Source of the DNA: Oscillospiraceae bacterium
Lineage (GTDB): Bacteria; Bacillota; Clostridia; Oscillospirales; Oscillospiraceae
Assembly: GCA_015067945.1 (NCBI GenBank)
Contig: SVLM01000007.1
Span: forward strand, 19,778-83,777
Direction: 5' to 3'
Length of the DNA: 64,000 nt
How positions within the stretch are numbered: the first letter of the stretch is position 1; each line of letters begins with the position of its first letter. The notes under the pieces are model-generated. The model made no database searches, was not told the origin of the DNA, and saw only the letters and a program-made list of their open reading frames with translations. Of the stretch, positions 27,176-36,074 are shown one piece after another. The position numbers and the translations under genes are program-made.

Positions 27176-27886
27176 TTATTCCGCGTCAAACCGACGGCTT
27201 AAAAAGGCCCGGGTCTTTTCGCTTTTGGGATTCTCAAAAACTTCCTCCGGGGTACCCATCTCCTCGATGACCCCGTCTGCCATATATATTACCACATCTG
27301 CTACACATTTTGCAAATGCCATTTCGTGAGTAACCACGATCATGGTGTGATTTTTTTGCTTTAAGCCCCGGATGACTCGCAAAACCTCATCCGTCAGCTC
27401 CGGATCCAAGGCACTGGTAGGCTCATCAAAGCAAAGGATCTCCGGCTGCATGGCCAACGCTCTGGCGATTGCCACCCGCTGCTGCTGACCGCCGGACAGC
27501 TGCCAGGGATAAGCGTCCAGCTTATCCGCCAGTCCCACCTGCCCCAGCAAGCTTTCCGCTTTTGTGCGAATATCGGACTTGCCGCCGATTTTCAGCAGTT
27601 TGGGTGCCAGGGTCACATTTTCCAGTGCCGTATACTGGGGAAACAGATTAAAATTTTGAAACACCAAGCCAAACTGCTGTCGGCTTGCCGGTTTTCCCTC
27701 CACCAGAATTTCTCCGGAGTCCGGTGTTTCCAGAAAGTTCAGGCATCGCAGCAGCGTGGTCTTTCCGCTGCCGGAGGAACCGATGATGGCCAGCACCTGA
27801 CCCTGCTCCAGAGAAAAGCTGACGCCCCGCAGAACCTGGGCTTTATCAAATTGCTTTTGAAGTCCGTTTACCTGCAACAGTGCCAT
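27176..27886 (-). CDS. amino acid ABC transporter ATP-binding protein
   Basis: IIGSSGSGKTTLLRCLNFLETPDSG, LSGGQQQRVAIARALAMQPEILCFDEPTSALDPEL. Confidence 0.95.
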   Translation of the reverse strand: MALLQVNGLQKQFDKAQVLRGVSFSLEQGQVLAIIGSSGSGKTTLLRCLNFLETPDSGEILVEGKPASRQQFGLVFQNFNLFPQYTALENVTLAPKLLKIGGKSDIRTKAESLLGQVGLADKLDAYPWQLSGGQQQRVAIARALAMQPEILCFDEPTSALDPELTDEVLRVIRGLKQKNHTMIVVTHEMAFAKCVADVVIYMADGVIEEMGTPEEVFENPKSEKTRAFLSRRFDAE

Positions 27887-27889
27887 ACG

Positions 27890-28537
27890 TTAACCTCTGA
27901 AATAATTAAGCTTTTTCTCCACGGTGCTGAACAGAATAGTCAGCAACCCGTTGAACACCAGGTAGAATGCACCGGTGTAGAACAGCGGCCAAATCAAACC
28001 GCTTTTAATGAAGGATTCGCCGGCCCAGATCACCTCGTATACCGCAATGATCCGTGCCAAGGCAGTATCCTTGACCAAGGTGATGATCTCGTTGCTCATA
28101 GGCGGCACGATCCGCTTAACCACCTGCAGCAGCACCACCCGAAAGAAGGTCTGAGACCTGCTCAGTCCCAGCACCTGACCGGCTTCCCATTGTCCCTGGC
28201 TGATGCTTTCAATGCCGCCCCGGTAGATCTCGGCAAAATAACAGGCGTAATTGATGGAAAAGGCCACAATCACCGCCGTAAACCGGGGCAATGCACGCAT
28301 ATGGAATATCAAACCCGGTCCGTAGAAGATCACCATCAGCTGCAGCATCAAGGGCGTGCCGCGAATGACCCAGATGAAGCCCCGGATCAGCCACCGCAGG
28401 GGTTTGATCCGGCTCATGGAGCCAAAGCATACCAGCAAGCCCAGGGGCAGAGAAAACACCAAAGTCAGTGCAAAAACCTTTAGCGTTTCCTCAAAGCCCT
28501 GCAAAAGCTGCAGCGTTACCGACAGAAACTGTCCCAT
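27890..28537 (-). CDS. amino acid ABC transporter permease
   Basis: RGTPLMLQLMVIFYG..., AEIYRGGIESISQGQWEAGQVLGLSRSQTF. Confidence 0.95.
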   Translation of the reverse strand: MGQFLSVTLQLLQGFEETLKVFALTLVFSLPLGLLVCFGSMSRIKPLRWLIRGFIWVIRGTPLMLQLMVIFYGPGLIFHMRALPRFTAVIVAFSINYACYFAEIYRGGIESISQGQWEAGQVLGLSRSQTFFRVVLLQVVKRIVPPMSNEIITLVKDTALARIIAVYEVIWAGESFIKSGLIWPLFYTGAFYLVFNGLLTILFSTVEKKLNYFRG

Positions 28538-28541
28538 AGCT

Positions 28542-29327
28542 TTACTTAATGTCGGCCAAAGTCAATCCGTACTTATCCGCCAAGGTCTTCAGGGTGCCGT
28601 CGGCCATCAGCTTCTTCAGGAAATCATTGAGCTTTGCGGTCACATCGGAATCCTTACGGAAGCCAATGCCGTATTCCTCCTCAGTCAGAGAAATGCTCTT
28701 GGCCAGATCGGCATAGCTGGTGCCGGCACCGGTCATATTGTTGGCCATGGTAATATCGATGACGCAGGCATCGGCAGTACCGGCGGCTACCTCCATCAAA
28801 GCATTGTCCTGATACTGTACTTCGATCAAATTGGTAAAGCCTGCTTCCTTAGCGGCGTCTTCGCCGGCAGAATCATTTTCCACCGCAACGGACAGATCCT
28901 TCATGCTCGCCACATCGGGATACTGAGCGATTTTATCGGCCTTCATAACAATGACCTGAGCATTCAGTACATAGGGAATGGAGCAGGAGGTATTGTTCAG
29001 CACATCATCACTGATGGTCATGCCGTTCCAGATCACATCGATCTGCTTGGTTTCCAGCTCGATAAACTTCTTGCCCCAGTCAGCTATGACAAAAAACTCG
29101 ATCTCTACGCCCAGCTCTTTTGCAAACAGGGTAGCCAGTTCCGCATCAAAGCCGGTCCAGTTGCCGTTTTCATCCTTAAAGTCCATGGGTGCGTACTCGG
29201 TGATGCCCACCACGAGCTTGCCCTTGTTCTGAATGTCCTTCAGATCCGAGCCGGACTCCTGGACACAGCCAGCAAAGCAGCCCAGCACCAACAAGATAGC
29301 CATTACCATTGCGAACATTTTTTTCAT
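28542..29327 (-). CDS. amino acid ABC transporter substrate-binding lipoprotein
   Basis: ILLVLGCFAGC lipobox; GKLVVGITEYAPMDFKDENGNWTGFDAELATLFAKELGVEIEF. Confidence 0.93.
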   Translation of the reverse strand: MKKMFAMVMAILLVLGCFAGCVQESGSDLKDIQNKGKLVVGITEYAPMDFKDENGNWTGFDAELATLFAKELGVEIEFFVIADWGKKFIELETKQIDVIWNGMTISDDVLNNTSCSIPYVLNAQVIVMKADKIAQYPDVASMKDLSVAVENDSAGEDAAKEAGFTNLIEVQYQDNALMEVAAGTADACVIDITMANNMTGAGTSYADLAKSISLTEEEYGIGFRKDSDVTAKLNDFLKKLMADGTLKTLADKYGLTLADIK

Positions 29328-29596
29328 AAGAATCCATCCTTTCGTCCCCGTGGGGATTTGTTGTGATGGCCGTATTATACTTTATCGCTTTAGCGTTGTA
29401 AAGTGTTATTTTGCAATTTTTGGTCATTTTGTAGGCCTGCACAAAAACAAGCTCCGCTTTGGCACTTTAGTTTGGTAAAGTTATACCGTTTGCAAATTGT
29501 TTACATTTTCCCGACCCTCATCCACCCTTACATCCGTTGACGGACAATAAAAAATATGGTATACTAATATTGAACACAAAACAGGAGGTGATCGCC

Positions 29597-29686
29597 ATGG
29601 TAAATGCTGTAAGCCGGTGGGGCTTTTTGTGCGTTACTGTGGGACACCGATCAAATAGAAATAAAGCGAACATAGTAAGCACATAA
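29597..29686 (+). CDS. very short ORF with strong SD, possible degenerate type I toxin-like transcript
   Basis: AGGAGGTGATCGCC-ATG; MVNAVSRWGFLCVTVGHRSNRNKANIVST then hairpin terminator. Confidence 0.3.
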   Translation: MVNAVSRWGFLCVTVGHRSNRNKANIVST

Positions 29687-29722
29687 GCTGCACCGAATGA
29701 TGGGCAGTTTGTGTGCTTTTAA
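29676..29722 (+). terminator. terminator AAGCACATAAGCTGC...GCAGTTTGTGTGCTTTT
   Basis: Imperfect stem followed by T run. Confidence 0.6.
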
Positions 29723-29876
29723 ATTTTTATGGAATTTTGTATCGAATCGGGGAAACTTTTCACTCTTTGTAAGTGAGAGCAAAAGTGGGAGGTGTTTCCG
29801 ATGAAGTAATATGTCACGGTGTGGGTGCTTGTTAGGCTGCATCACGCCGTATACCGGTATTACCAGGAGGCAATTT

Positions 29877-30332
29877 ATGAAAAATGTTTGTTTGTTTTTG
29901 ATCGTTGTTCTTTTGCTTGGTTGCTTCGCAGGGTGTCAGGAAGCACAGGAGGGCACAAAAGGTCCGATCCAGAACGAGGACGGAACCTTGGCCGACTGGA
30001 TGAAAAGAGAAATAGAGAGAAATGGCAGAGATGTAACTTGGTACGAGGACGGTTCACCATCGGGTTATCGCTACTATGGAACAGAGAATGGATATGTTTT
30101 TCTGTTTATCGCCGGTGGTGGGCAAATGACCACTACAAAAGTTATTGGAAATTGTAGATTCACCTATCCAATCGACTTTTATTTAACGGCATATAAAGAC
30201 GGAGAATTCTATTGGCTGGAAGATCTTTATAACGAAGGCATACTGAGTGACGAGTGTATTGCGAGAATATGCGATGCACACTATGGACAGGGTACTGCCG
30301 CTCCACCATTAGCTACAGTGCCTAATGAATAA
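29877..30332 (+). CDS. small lipoprotein of unknown function
   Basis: MKNVCLFLIVVLLLGCFAGCQEAQEG...; lipobox; AGGAGG RBS. Confidence 0.65.
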   Translation: MKNVCLFLIVVLLLGCFAGCQEAQEGTKGPIQNEDGTLADWMKREIERNGRDVTWYEDGSPSGYRYYGTENGYVFLFIAGGGQMTTTKVIGNCRFTYPIDFYLTAYKDGEFYWLEDLYNEGILSDECIARICDAHYGQGTAAPPLATVPNE

Positions 30333-30353
30333 TCTGTTAAAGAGGAGGAATTT

Positions 30354-32003
30354 TTGCTTATGCAGAGGTTTAAACTATTATGCGTCGCATTGGCTGTCAT
30401 GCTACTTTTTTCGTGTATGGATGTGGGTATCATGAATAGTATAGCAGTTGGCGAAGAAAAAAAGGTTAGTATGGTCTTGGAAGAACAAAAACTTTATGCT
30501 TCGGCTACAATCAATGACGATTTTGATGACAGCCATATCATTGTTGTTTTATCAAATGCAGCAAGTCTCGCTAAATTTCAGTATAGACTCAATGATTTTT
30601 CTGAGGTTAACTGTAAAAGCATCACAAATATGACTCAATCCTCTACAGATATCGTTGCTACAAAAATATCCGAAGAGAAAATGTCCGAACAGCGTGATGC
30701 CTCTTCAGAATATGTAACTTTTAGTGGCTACCACGAGGTCAACACCGAGGAATTTAATCAAATTTTGTTACTTGAGCTGGCTGAGCCGGGAAAAGAAAAT
30801 GTTTTAGTAGCGATCAATAAACTGGAGCAAAGAACAGATGTGATATATGCTGGGCCGAACTACTTTTTGGACTGTGAAGCAAATGAAGCCTCCGAAACTT
30901 CGCTGGTACGAACATCATCGAATGATTTAATATCAGAGCAATGGGCTCTCGATACAATTAATCTGCCGGATGCTTGGGAAATTGAGATTGGCATGACCCG
31001 TAAAGTAGTTGTTGGTATTATTGATAGTGGAATTGATGGATCACATCCTGATTTCGGATACGCAGTAAATGCTAGTAAGTCCAGAGATATTGATACTGAT
31101 GGGGTTGCGCACACTGTAACCGTAGCAACAGATTCCACTGGGCATGGTACCATGGTTGCAGGTGTTATTGGTGCGATGTCTCATAATACAATTGGTATTA
31201 GTGGCGTGAATTGGGATGTAGAGCTTGTTTCGTTGAAACTATTGCGAAATAGTCAAGGAAAAAGCTCAGTAGCAGCAATGATAAAAGCACTCTTGGTGGC
31301 GCAAGAGTTAGGAGTGCAGATTCTTAACATGTCTACCCATATAACTGAATACAATGGTTATGTGCCAGGAATAACGCAAGCGGCAAACGCATTTGGTGGG
31401 CTGATTGTTTGTGCTGCAGGAAATAATGGTACCGAACTTCAATCAAACCATATGTTATACCCAACCTGTCTTGATATTGATAACATGATCGTAGTTGGTG
31501 CTTCAACAAGGTATGACTATGTTTGGATTGATTCTAACTACAGTGCTGAGATTGTGGACCTGTTCGCTCCTGGACACTATATACTGAGCACATACCCTAC
31601 AGCAATGTGTAGCAGTGATACTTGCTCTCCCTTTGAACACCACTCAAATGGCTATCACTACGGAGATGGAACTTCGTTAGCTGCTCCTTATGTAACTGGC
31701 GTGGCGTCCTTGTTAATGGCAATGTATGCTGATTATACCATAAGCGTGGATGCCATGATATACCATATCAAAAATGGAGTAGATGTTATGCAGCCCTATC
31801 AAGGGAAATGCGTAACCGGGGGCAGATTGAATGCATACAAGGTATTAAGTGAACATAACTTTGCACTAACATGTGACCAGTATGATTCGACGCGTCATAG
31901 AGGGTATTGTTTATGTGGTGATGCTAAGCTTATGCCGCATACATGGATCTATACGGGCGATATGAGAATTTGCTCAGGCTGCTCATATTACGAATATATC
32001 TGA
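30354..32003 (+). CDS. S8 family (subtilisin-like) serine peptidase, secreted/membrane
   Basis: VVGIIDSGIDGSHPDFG, STGHGTMVAGVIGA, AAGNNGTE, GDGTSLAAPYVTGVASLL. Confidence 0.92.
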   Translation: MLMQRFKLLCVALAVMLLFSCMDVGIMNSIAVGEEKKVSMVLEEQKLYASATINDDFDDSHIIVVLSNAASLAKFQYRLNDFSEVNCKSITNMTQSSTDIVATKISEEKMSEQRDASSEYVTFSGYHEVNTEEFNQILLLELAEPGKENVLVAINKLEQRTDVIYAGPNYFLDCEANEASETSLVRTSSNDLISEQWALDTINLPDAWEIEIGMTRKVVVGIIDSGIDGSHPDFGYAVNASKSRDIDTDGVAHTVTVATDSTGHGTMVAGVIGAMSHNTIGISGVNWDVELVSLKLLRNSQGKSSVAAMIKALLVAQELGVQILNMSTHITEYNGYVPGITQAANAFGGLIVCAAGNNGTELQSNHMLYPTCLDIDNMIVVGASTRYDYVWIDSNYSAEIVDLFAPGHYILSTYPTAMCSSDTCSPFEHHSNGYHYGDGTSLAAPYVTGVASLLMAMYADYTISVDAMIYHIKNGVDVMQPYQGKCVTGGRLNAYKVLSEHNFALTCDQYDSTRHRGYCLCGDAKLMPHTWIYTGDMRICSGCSYYEYI

Positions 32004-32020
32004 TTGACAATTTTATACAT

Positions 32021-32053
32021 CCCCGGGAATGAAAATTCCCGGGGGCTGTTTTA
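32021..32053 (+). terminator. terminator after peptidase gene
   Basis: CCCCGGGAATGAAAATTCCCGGGGGCTGTTTT. Confidence 0.7.
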
Positions 32054-32089
32054 CCAAAAGCTGCATCGCAGGTTTTTCAATTTCCCCTC

Positions 32090-32118
32090 TTGTTTTTTTC
32101 GTGGAATGGGGTTATAAT
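32090..32118 (+). promoter_or_regulatory. sigma-A type promoter
   Basis: TTGTTT-17 nt-TATAAT. Confidence 0.55.
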
Positions 32119-32148
32119 ACAACGAGAAATCAATAAGGAGGTCCTATT

Positions 32149-32379
32149 ATGGCCGTTAAGATTGAAAAAGAAACCATCATTGGTGATGTGCTGGATATCG
32201 CACCCCACGCTGCCCCTCTGTTCTTTGCCATCGGCATGCACTGCCTGGGCTGCCCCTCTTCCCGGGGCGAGACCGTTGAGGAGGCCTGCATGGTCCACGG
32301 TATCGACTGCGACGCTTTCCTGGCTCAGCTGAACCACTTCCTGGAGGCTTACGAGGCCGACCAGCAGAGCAAGGCTTAA
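32149..32379 (+). CDS. DUF1858 domain-containing protein
   Basis: IIGDVLDIAPHAAPLFFAIGMHCLGCPSSRGETVEEACMVHGID. Confidence 0.9.
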   Translation: MAVKIEKETIIGDVLDIAPHAAPLFFAIGMHCLGCPSSRGETVEEACMVHGIDCDAFLAQLNHFLEAYEADQQSKA

Positions 32380-32391
32380 TTCACCGGCAAC

Positions 32392-32424
32392 GCCGTCCCG
32401 CACCGCCGGGACGGCACTTTTTTT
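32392..32424 (+). terminator. terminator
   Basis: GCCGTCCCGCACCGCCGGGACGGCACTTTTTTT. Confidence 0.75.
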
Positions 32425-32466
32425 CACCAATTGATCAGGATTTACCCGACCGCTTTGCACTGATCA

Positions 32467-32588
32467 AATTAAAAATGGAAAATTGACAATTGAAAGTCAA
32501 GGTGTGTGCTTTGCACACATATTTAAATCATTTCCGAAGGAAATACCACAATTTTCAATTTTAAACTTTTAATTTTCAATTCTCAATT
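32467..32588. repeat. AT-rich inverted-repeat element (AAAATTGACAATTGAAAG ... AATTTTCAATTTTAAACTTTTAATTTTCAATT) with two internal tri-loop hairpins
   Basis: TGTGTGC-TTT-GCACACA (32503-32519) and ATTTCC-GAA-GGAAAT (32530-32544). Confidence 0.75.
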
Positions 32589-32635
32589 CGCACCAAAGAG
32601 CGACAAGCTGAGATTAACCCACCGGAGGAATCCCC

Positions 32636-33316
32636 ATGAAAATCCCCTTGTCTGACCGCCTGCGGGCCTGCTGCAATTTCATATCCCCCGGCGACCGGGT
32701 GGCGGACATCGGCTGCGATCATGGGTATCTGAGCATTTACCTGATCACGCAATGTATCGCCTCATCCGTGATTGCTTCGGATATCAACGAAGGGCCTCTG
32801 CACAGTGCAATGATCAATGCAGAAAAATTCGGTATCCGGGAGAGGATCGCCTTTTACCTGAGCAACGGCGTTCAGAATATCCCCCGGGATTTCGACACCT
32901 TGGTATGTGCCGGCATGGGTGGAGATACCATGATCTCCATTCTGGAGGCCGCCCCCTGGCTGCAAAACGGTCAATACCGCCTGATTCTGCAATGCCAAAG
33001 CAAGCGTCCCATGCTGCGGCGGTACCTGTCCGACCATGGCTGGCACATCGCCCGGGAGACGCTGGTGAAGGAAGGAAAATTCTTCTACCCCATTATGGAA
33101 GTCATTTATGCTCCCGGTCACAGCCTGACCGATGCCCAGTGTCATATTTCCCCCGCCCTGCTTGCCGACCGCTCTCCCCTGCTGCCGGAATTTATCCGTT
33201 GGGTCACCGGTGGCCTGCAAACCGCGGTCAAGGGTCTTGCCCGTACCGGCGGTGAAAAATATGTGCAGCAAAAGAAGCTTCTGGAGGAACTTCAATCCCT
33301 CCACATACCCGAATAG
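32636..33316 (+). CDS. trmK: tRNA (adenine(22)-N(1))-methyltransferase
   Basis: LSDRLRACCNFISPGDRVADIGCDHGYLSIYL..., VCAGMGGDTMISIL. Confidence 0.92.
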   Translation: MKIPLSDRLRACCNFISPGDRVADIGCDHGYLSIYLITQCIASSVIASDINEGPLHSAMINAEKFGIRERIAFYLSNGVQNIPRDFDTLVCAGMGGDTMISILEAAPWLQNGQYRLILQCQSKRPMLRRYLSDHGWHIARETLVKEGKFFYPIMEVIYAPGHSLTDAQCHISPALLADRSPLLPEFIRWVTGGLQTAVKGLARTGGEKYVQQKKLLEELQSLHIPE

Positions 33317-33328
33317 GAGGTATTAACT

Positions 33329-34120
33329 ATGACTACCGTTGCCGACATTCTAAAATATATAGAATCAATTGCTCCCGGGTACATGAAAGAAAGCTGGGAC
33401 AATGTGGGTCTGCTCTGCGGCAGCAAAGCCGCCCCGGTGACCAAAATTCTTGTGGCCCTGGATCCTTTTGAGGGCGTTTGCCGGGAGGCAGCGGAATGGG
33501 ATGCCGATCTGATCGTGACCCACCACCCCCTGATCTTTCAGCCGCCAAAATCGATTACGGACGAAACTTCTGTGGGCCGGGCTATTATGGCACTGTGTGC
33601 CGCCGGAATCAGTGCCATCAACGCCCACACCAATTTAGACTGTGCCCCCGGCGGTGTCAACGATGTGCTGGCTGACATTTTGGGTCTGAAAGCCACCGAG
33701 GTCATCGCTCCCGCCGGCACCAACGAGGACGGTTTTCCCTACGGCCTGCTTCGCTGCGGCCATGTGGATCAGCAGCCTTTGGAGGCTTTCCTGTCCCACG
33801 TCAAAACCGCCTTGGGCTGCAGTGGTCTGCGTTATGTAAACTCCGGAAAGCCGGTTTCCAAGGTCGCCGTTGGCGGTGGAAGCTGTGCCGGTGCCATGCT
33901 GGACGCTGTGGCTGCCGGTTGTGATACCTTTGTCACTGCCGATGTGCGATACAATCAGTTTTGGGATGCCCGGGATCTGGGCCTGAATCTCATTGATGCC
34001 GGTCATTTTCAAACGGAGAATCCGGTAGTTCCCGTCCTTGCTGCAAAACTTGCCGCCGCTTTCCCGGATGTGCAGGTAAAAATTTCCGAAACTCATGCCG
34101 ATTGCATGAAATTCTATTGA
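33329..34120 (+). CDS. Nif3-like dinuclear metal center hexameric protein
   Basis: SWDNVGLLCG, DLIVTHHPLIF, NAHTNLDCAPGGVNDVLA, VTADVRYNQFWDA. Confidence 0.93.
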   Translation: MTTVADILKYIESIAPGYMKESWDNVGLLCGSKAAPVTKILVALDPFEGVCREAAEWDADLIVTHHPLIFQPPKSITDETSVGRAIMALCAAGISAINAHTNLDCAPGGVNDVLADILGLKATEVIAPAGTNEDGFPYGLLRCGHVDQQPLEAFLSHVKTALGCSGLRYVNSGKPVSKVAVGGGSCAGAMLDAVAAGCDTFVTADVRYNQFWDARDLGLNLIDAGHFQTENPVVPVLAAKLAAAFPDVQVKISETHADCMKFY

Positions 34121-34191
34121 TTTTTGTCATATTTGGTGCTAAAATAGATTGGAATTTTTGAAAGATCACTTAACGAAGGGAAGATATAAAC

Positions 34192-34929
34192 ATGTCCGGA
34201 CATTCCAAATGGCATAACATTCAAAAAACCAAGGGTGCACAGGACGCCAAGCGTGCTGCCGCCTTTACCAAGATCGCCAAGGAGCTGATCGTAGCTGTTA
34301 AGGAGGGCGGTGGCATTACTGACCCCGCCAACAACTCCCGTCTGGCCACGGTCATCACCAAGGCCAAGGCCGCCAATATGCCCAACGACAACATCAAGCG
34401 TTGCCTGGAAAAGGCAGCCGGTGCAGGCGGCGGTGACAACTACGAATCCATCACCTATGAAGGCTACGGCCCCGGCGGTGTTGCCGTTATTGTTGAAACC
34501 ATGACCGACAACCGCAACCGTACCGCCGGTTCCATGCGTCACCACTTCGACAAGTTCGGCGGCAACCTGGGTGCTTCCGGCTGCGTCAGCTGGTCCTTCG
34601 ACAAGAAGGGCGTGCTGGTCATCGACAACGAGGACGGCGACTATGACGAGGATACCGTCATGATGGATGCCATGGATTGTGGTGCTGACGACTTTGAGGC
34701 CGAAGAGGACTGCTTCACCATCTACACCGATCCCGACGACTTTAACGCCGTGGCTGATGCTATGGCCGCCAAGAAGTACACCTTTGCTTCCGCACAGATC
34801 GAAATGGTTCCCCAGAACTATCAGAAGCTGGAAAGCGAGGAGCACATCAAGCTGATGGAAAAGCTCATCGACATCATGGAAGATGACGACGATGTGCAGA
34901 ACATCTGGCACAACTGGGAACAGGAATAA
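34192..34929 (+). CDS. YebC/PmpR family DNA-binding regulator
   Basis: MSGHSKWHNIQKTKGAQDAKRAAAFTKIAKELIVAVKEGG. Confidence 0.95.
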   Translation: MSGHSKWHNIQKTKGAQDAKRAAAFTKIAKELIVAVKEGGGITDPANNSRLATVITKAKAANMPNDNIKRCLEKAAGAGGGDNYESITYEGYGPGGVAVIVETMTDNRNRTAGSMRHHFDKFGGNLGASGCVSWSFDKKGVLVIDNEDGDYDEDTVMMDAMDCGADDFEAEEDCFTIYTDPDDFNAVADAMAAKKYTFASAQIEMVPQNYQKLESEEHIKLMEKLIDIMEDDDDVQNIWHNWEQE

Positions 34930-34933
34930 TTGC

Positions 34934-34966
34934 AAAAAATCACCCTGCCGCAGCAGGGTGATTTTT
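34934..34966 (+). terminator. terminator
   Basis: AAAAAATCACCCTGCCGCAGCAGGGTGATTTTT. Confidence 0.8.
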
Positions 34967-34968
34967 GT

Positions 34969-35928
34969 TTAAGTAGTTTCCGGGGTCACGGATTCGGTAG
35001 GTTCGATACTTTCCGTGGGTTCGACGCTTTCCGTGGGTTCGATGCTCTCAGTAGGCTCAACGCTTTCAGAAGGCTCGGTGTTTTCGGAGGGTTCGGTACT
35101 TTCAGAAGGCTCTGTTCCTTCGGAGGGTTCGGTACTCTCAGAAGGTTCAGTTCCCTCGGAAGGTTCTGTGCCTTCAGAAGGTTCTGTGCTTTCGGAAGGA
35201 TTGCTGGGATCGGTAGGCTCGGTCTCGCCGCCTACAGGACGGGTCTCCACCGTGTGGCAAACGCTGCACTCGCGGGTCTCCTTCGTCTCATCCGTCGGAT
35301 CTAGAACCCAATCACTAAATTCGTGGCCGGTAGCAGCAATGGTCTGGGTCTTCTTGATTGTGCCGCAGGCAGTACATTTCTTGCCGTCGTAGCCATCTTC
35401 CGTACAAGTGGCATCCTTGTGGACATCCTGGTTGTAGCTATGGCCGGTAGCTGCCACGGGATCTCTCAGTTCTGTATGGGTGCAACGCTTGCAGCTAAAC
35501 AGCATGCCGCCCTGGGCGGTGCAGGTAGCCGCCTTTTGCACACCCTCATCCAGATCGTGACCCAGCACATCCTGACCGAAGACCATCTTGGACTGACCGC
35601 AGGCACACCGGTAGAAGCTGTAGCTGGGGGTGGTGCAGTTGGCTTCCTGGGTGCGAATCAGCTCGCTATAGTCATGCACGTGTCCGGTGGGGTCAGTGAT
35701 CTCCGTCGGCTCAGTGCTTTCCGTGGGCACGATGCTCTCGGTGGGCATAGATTCGGTTCCGGAAGGCTCGGTGCTTTCCACATTGGGGGGCGTAATGGCA
35801 GGGGGATTATTCAAGGCTTGCAGCATCGGAGCCACCCGGCTCACCACAACGCCGCCGACAACGACCGTCATCACCAAAAAACCGCACAGAACGATCGTGA
35901 GAATATTCTTCAAAGACATTTGGGGCAC
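34969..35928 (-). CDS. single-TM protein with Cys-pair motifs and C-terminal EPSEG/EPTES repeat tail
   Basis: TM near N-term (IVLCGFLVMTVVVGGVVVS), repeated CTxxGYDGKKCTACG/CTAQGGMLFSCKRC units, then low-complexity repeats. Confidence 0.75.
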   Translation of the reverse strand: MPQMSLKNILTIVLCGFLVMTVVVGGVVVSRVAPMLQALNNPPAITPPNVESTEPSGTESMPTESIVPTESTEPTEITDPTGHVHDYSELIRTQEANCTTPSYSFYRCACGQSKMVFGQDVLGHDLDEGVQKAATCTAQGGMLFSCKRCTHTELRDPVAATGHSYNQDVHKDATCTEDGYDGKKCTACGTIKKTQTIAATGHEFSDWVLDPTDETKETRECSVCHTVETRPVGGETEPTDPSNPSESTEPSEGTEPSEGTEPSESTEPSEGTEPSESTEPSENTEPSESVEPTESIEPTESVEPTESIEPTESVTPETT

Positions 35929-36074
35929 TCCTTTCGATTTCCTTCATTATAGCTCCAAAAAAACATAATTGCAACCCCAAGAATCCATTTCTGTACAAAA
36001 TCCCAACCTTGACATTGCCTTCCTCGGGAGGTATAATTTGGGTATGTACCTATAGAAGAAAGAGAGGTATTTTC

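Noticed and set aside
34995-35215. Possible CRISPR or minisatellite array
   Set aside because: It is an in-frame coding tandem repeat with no spacers.
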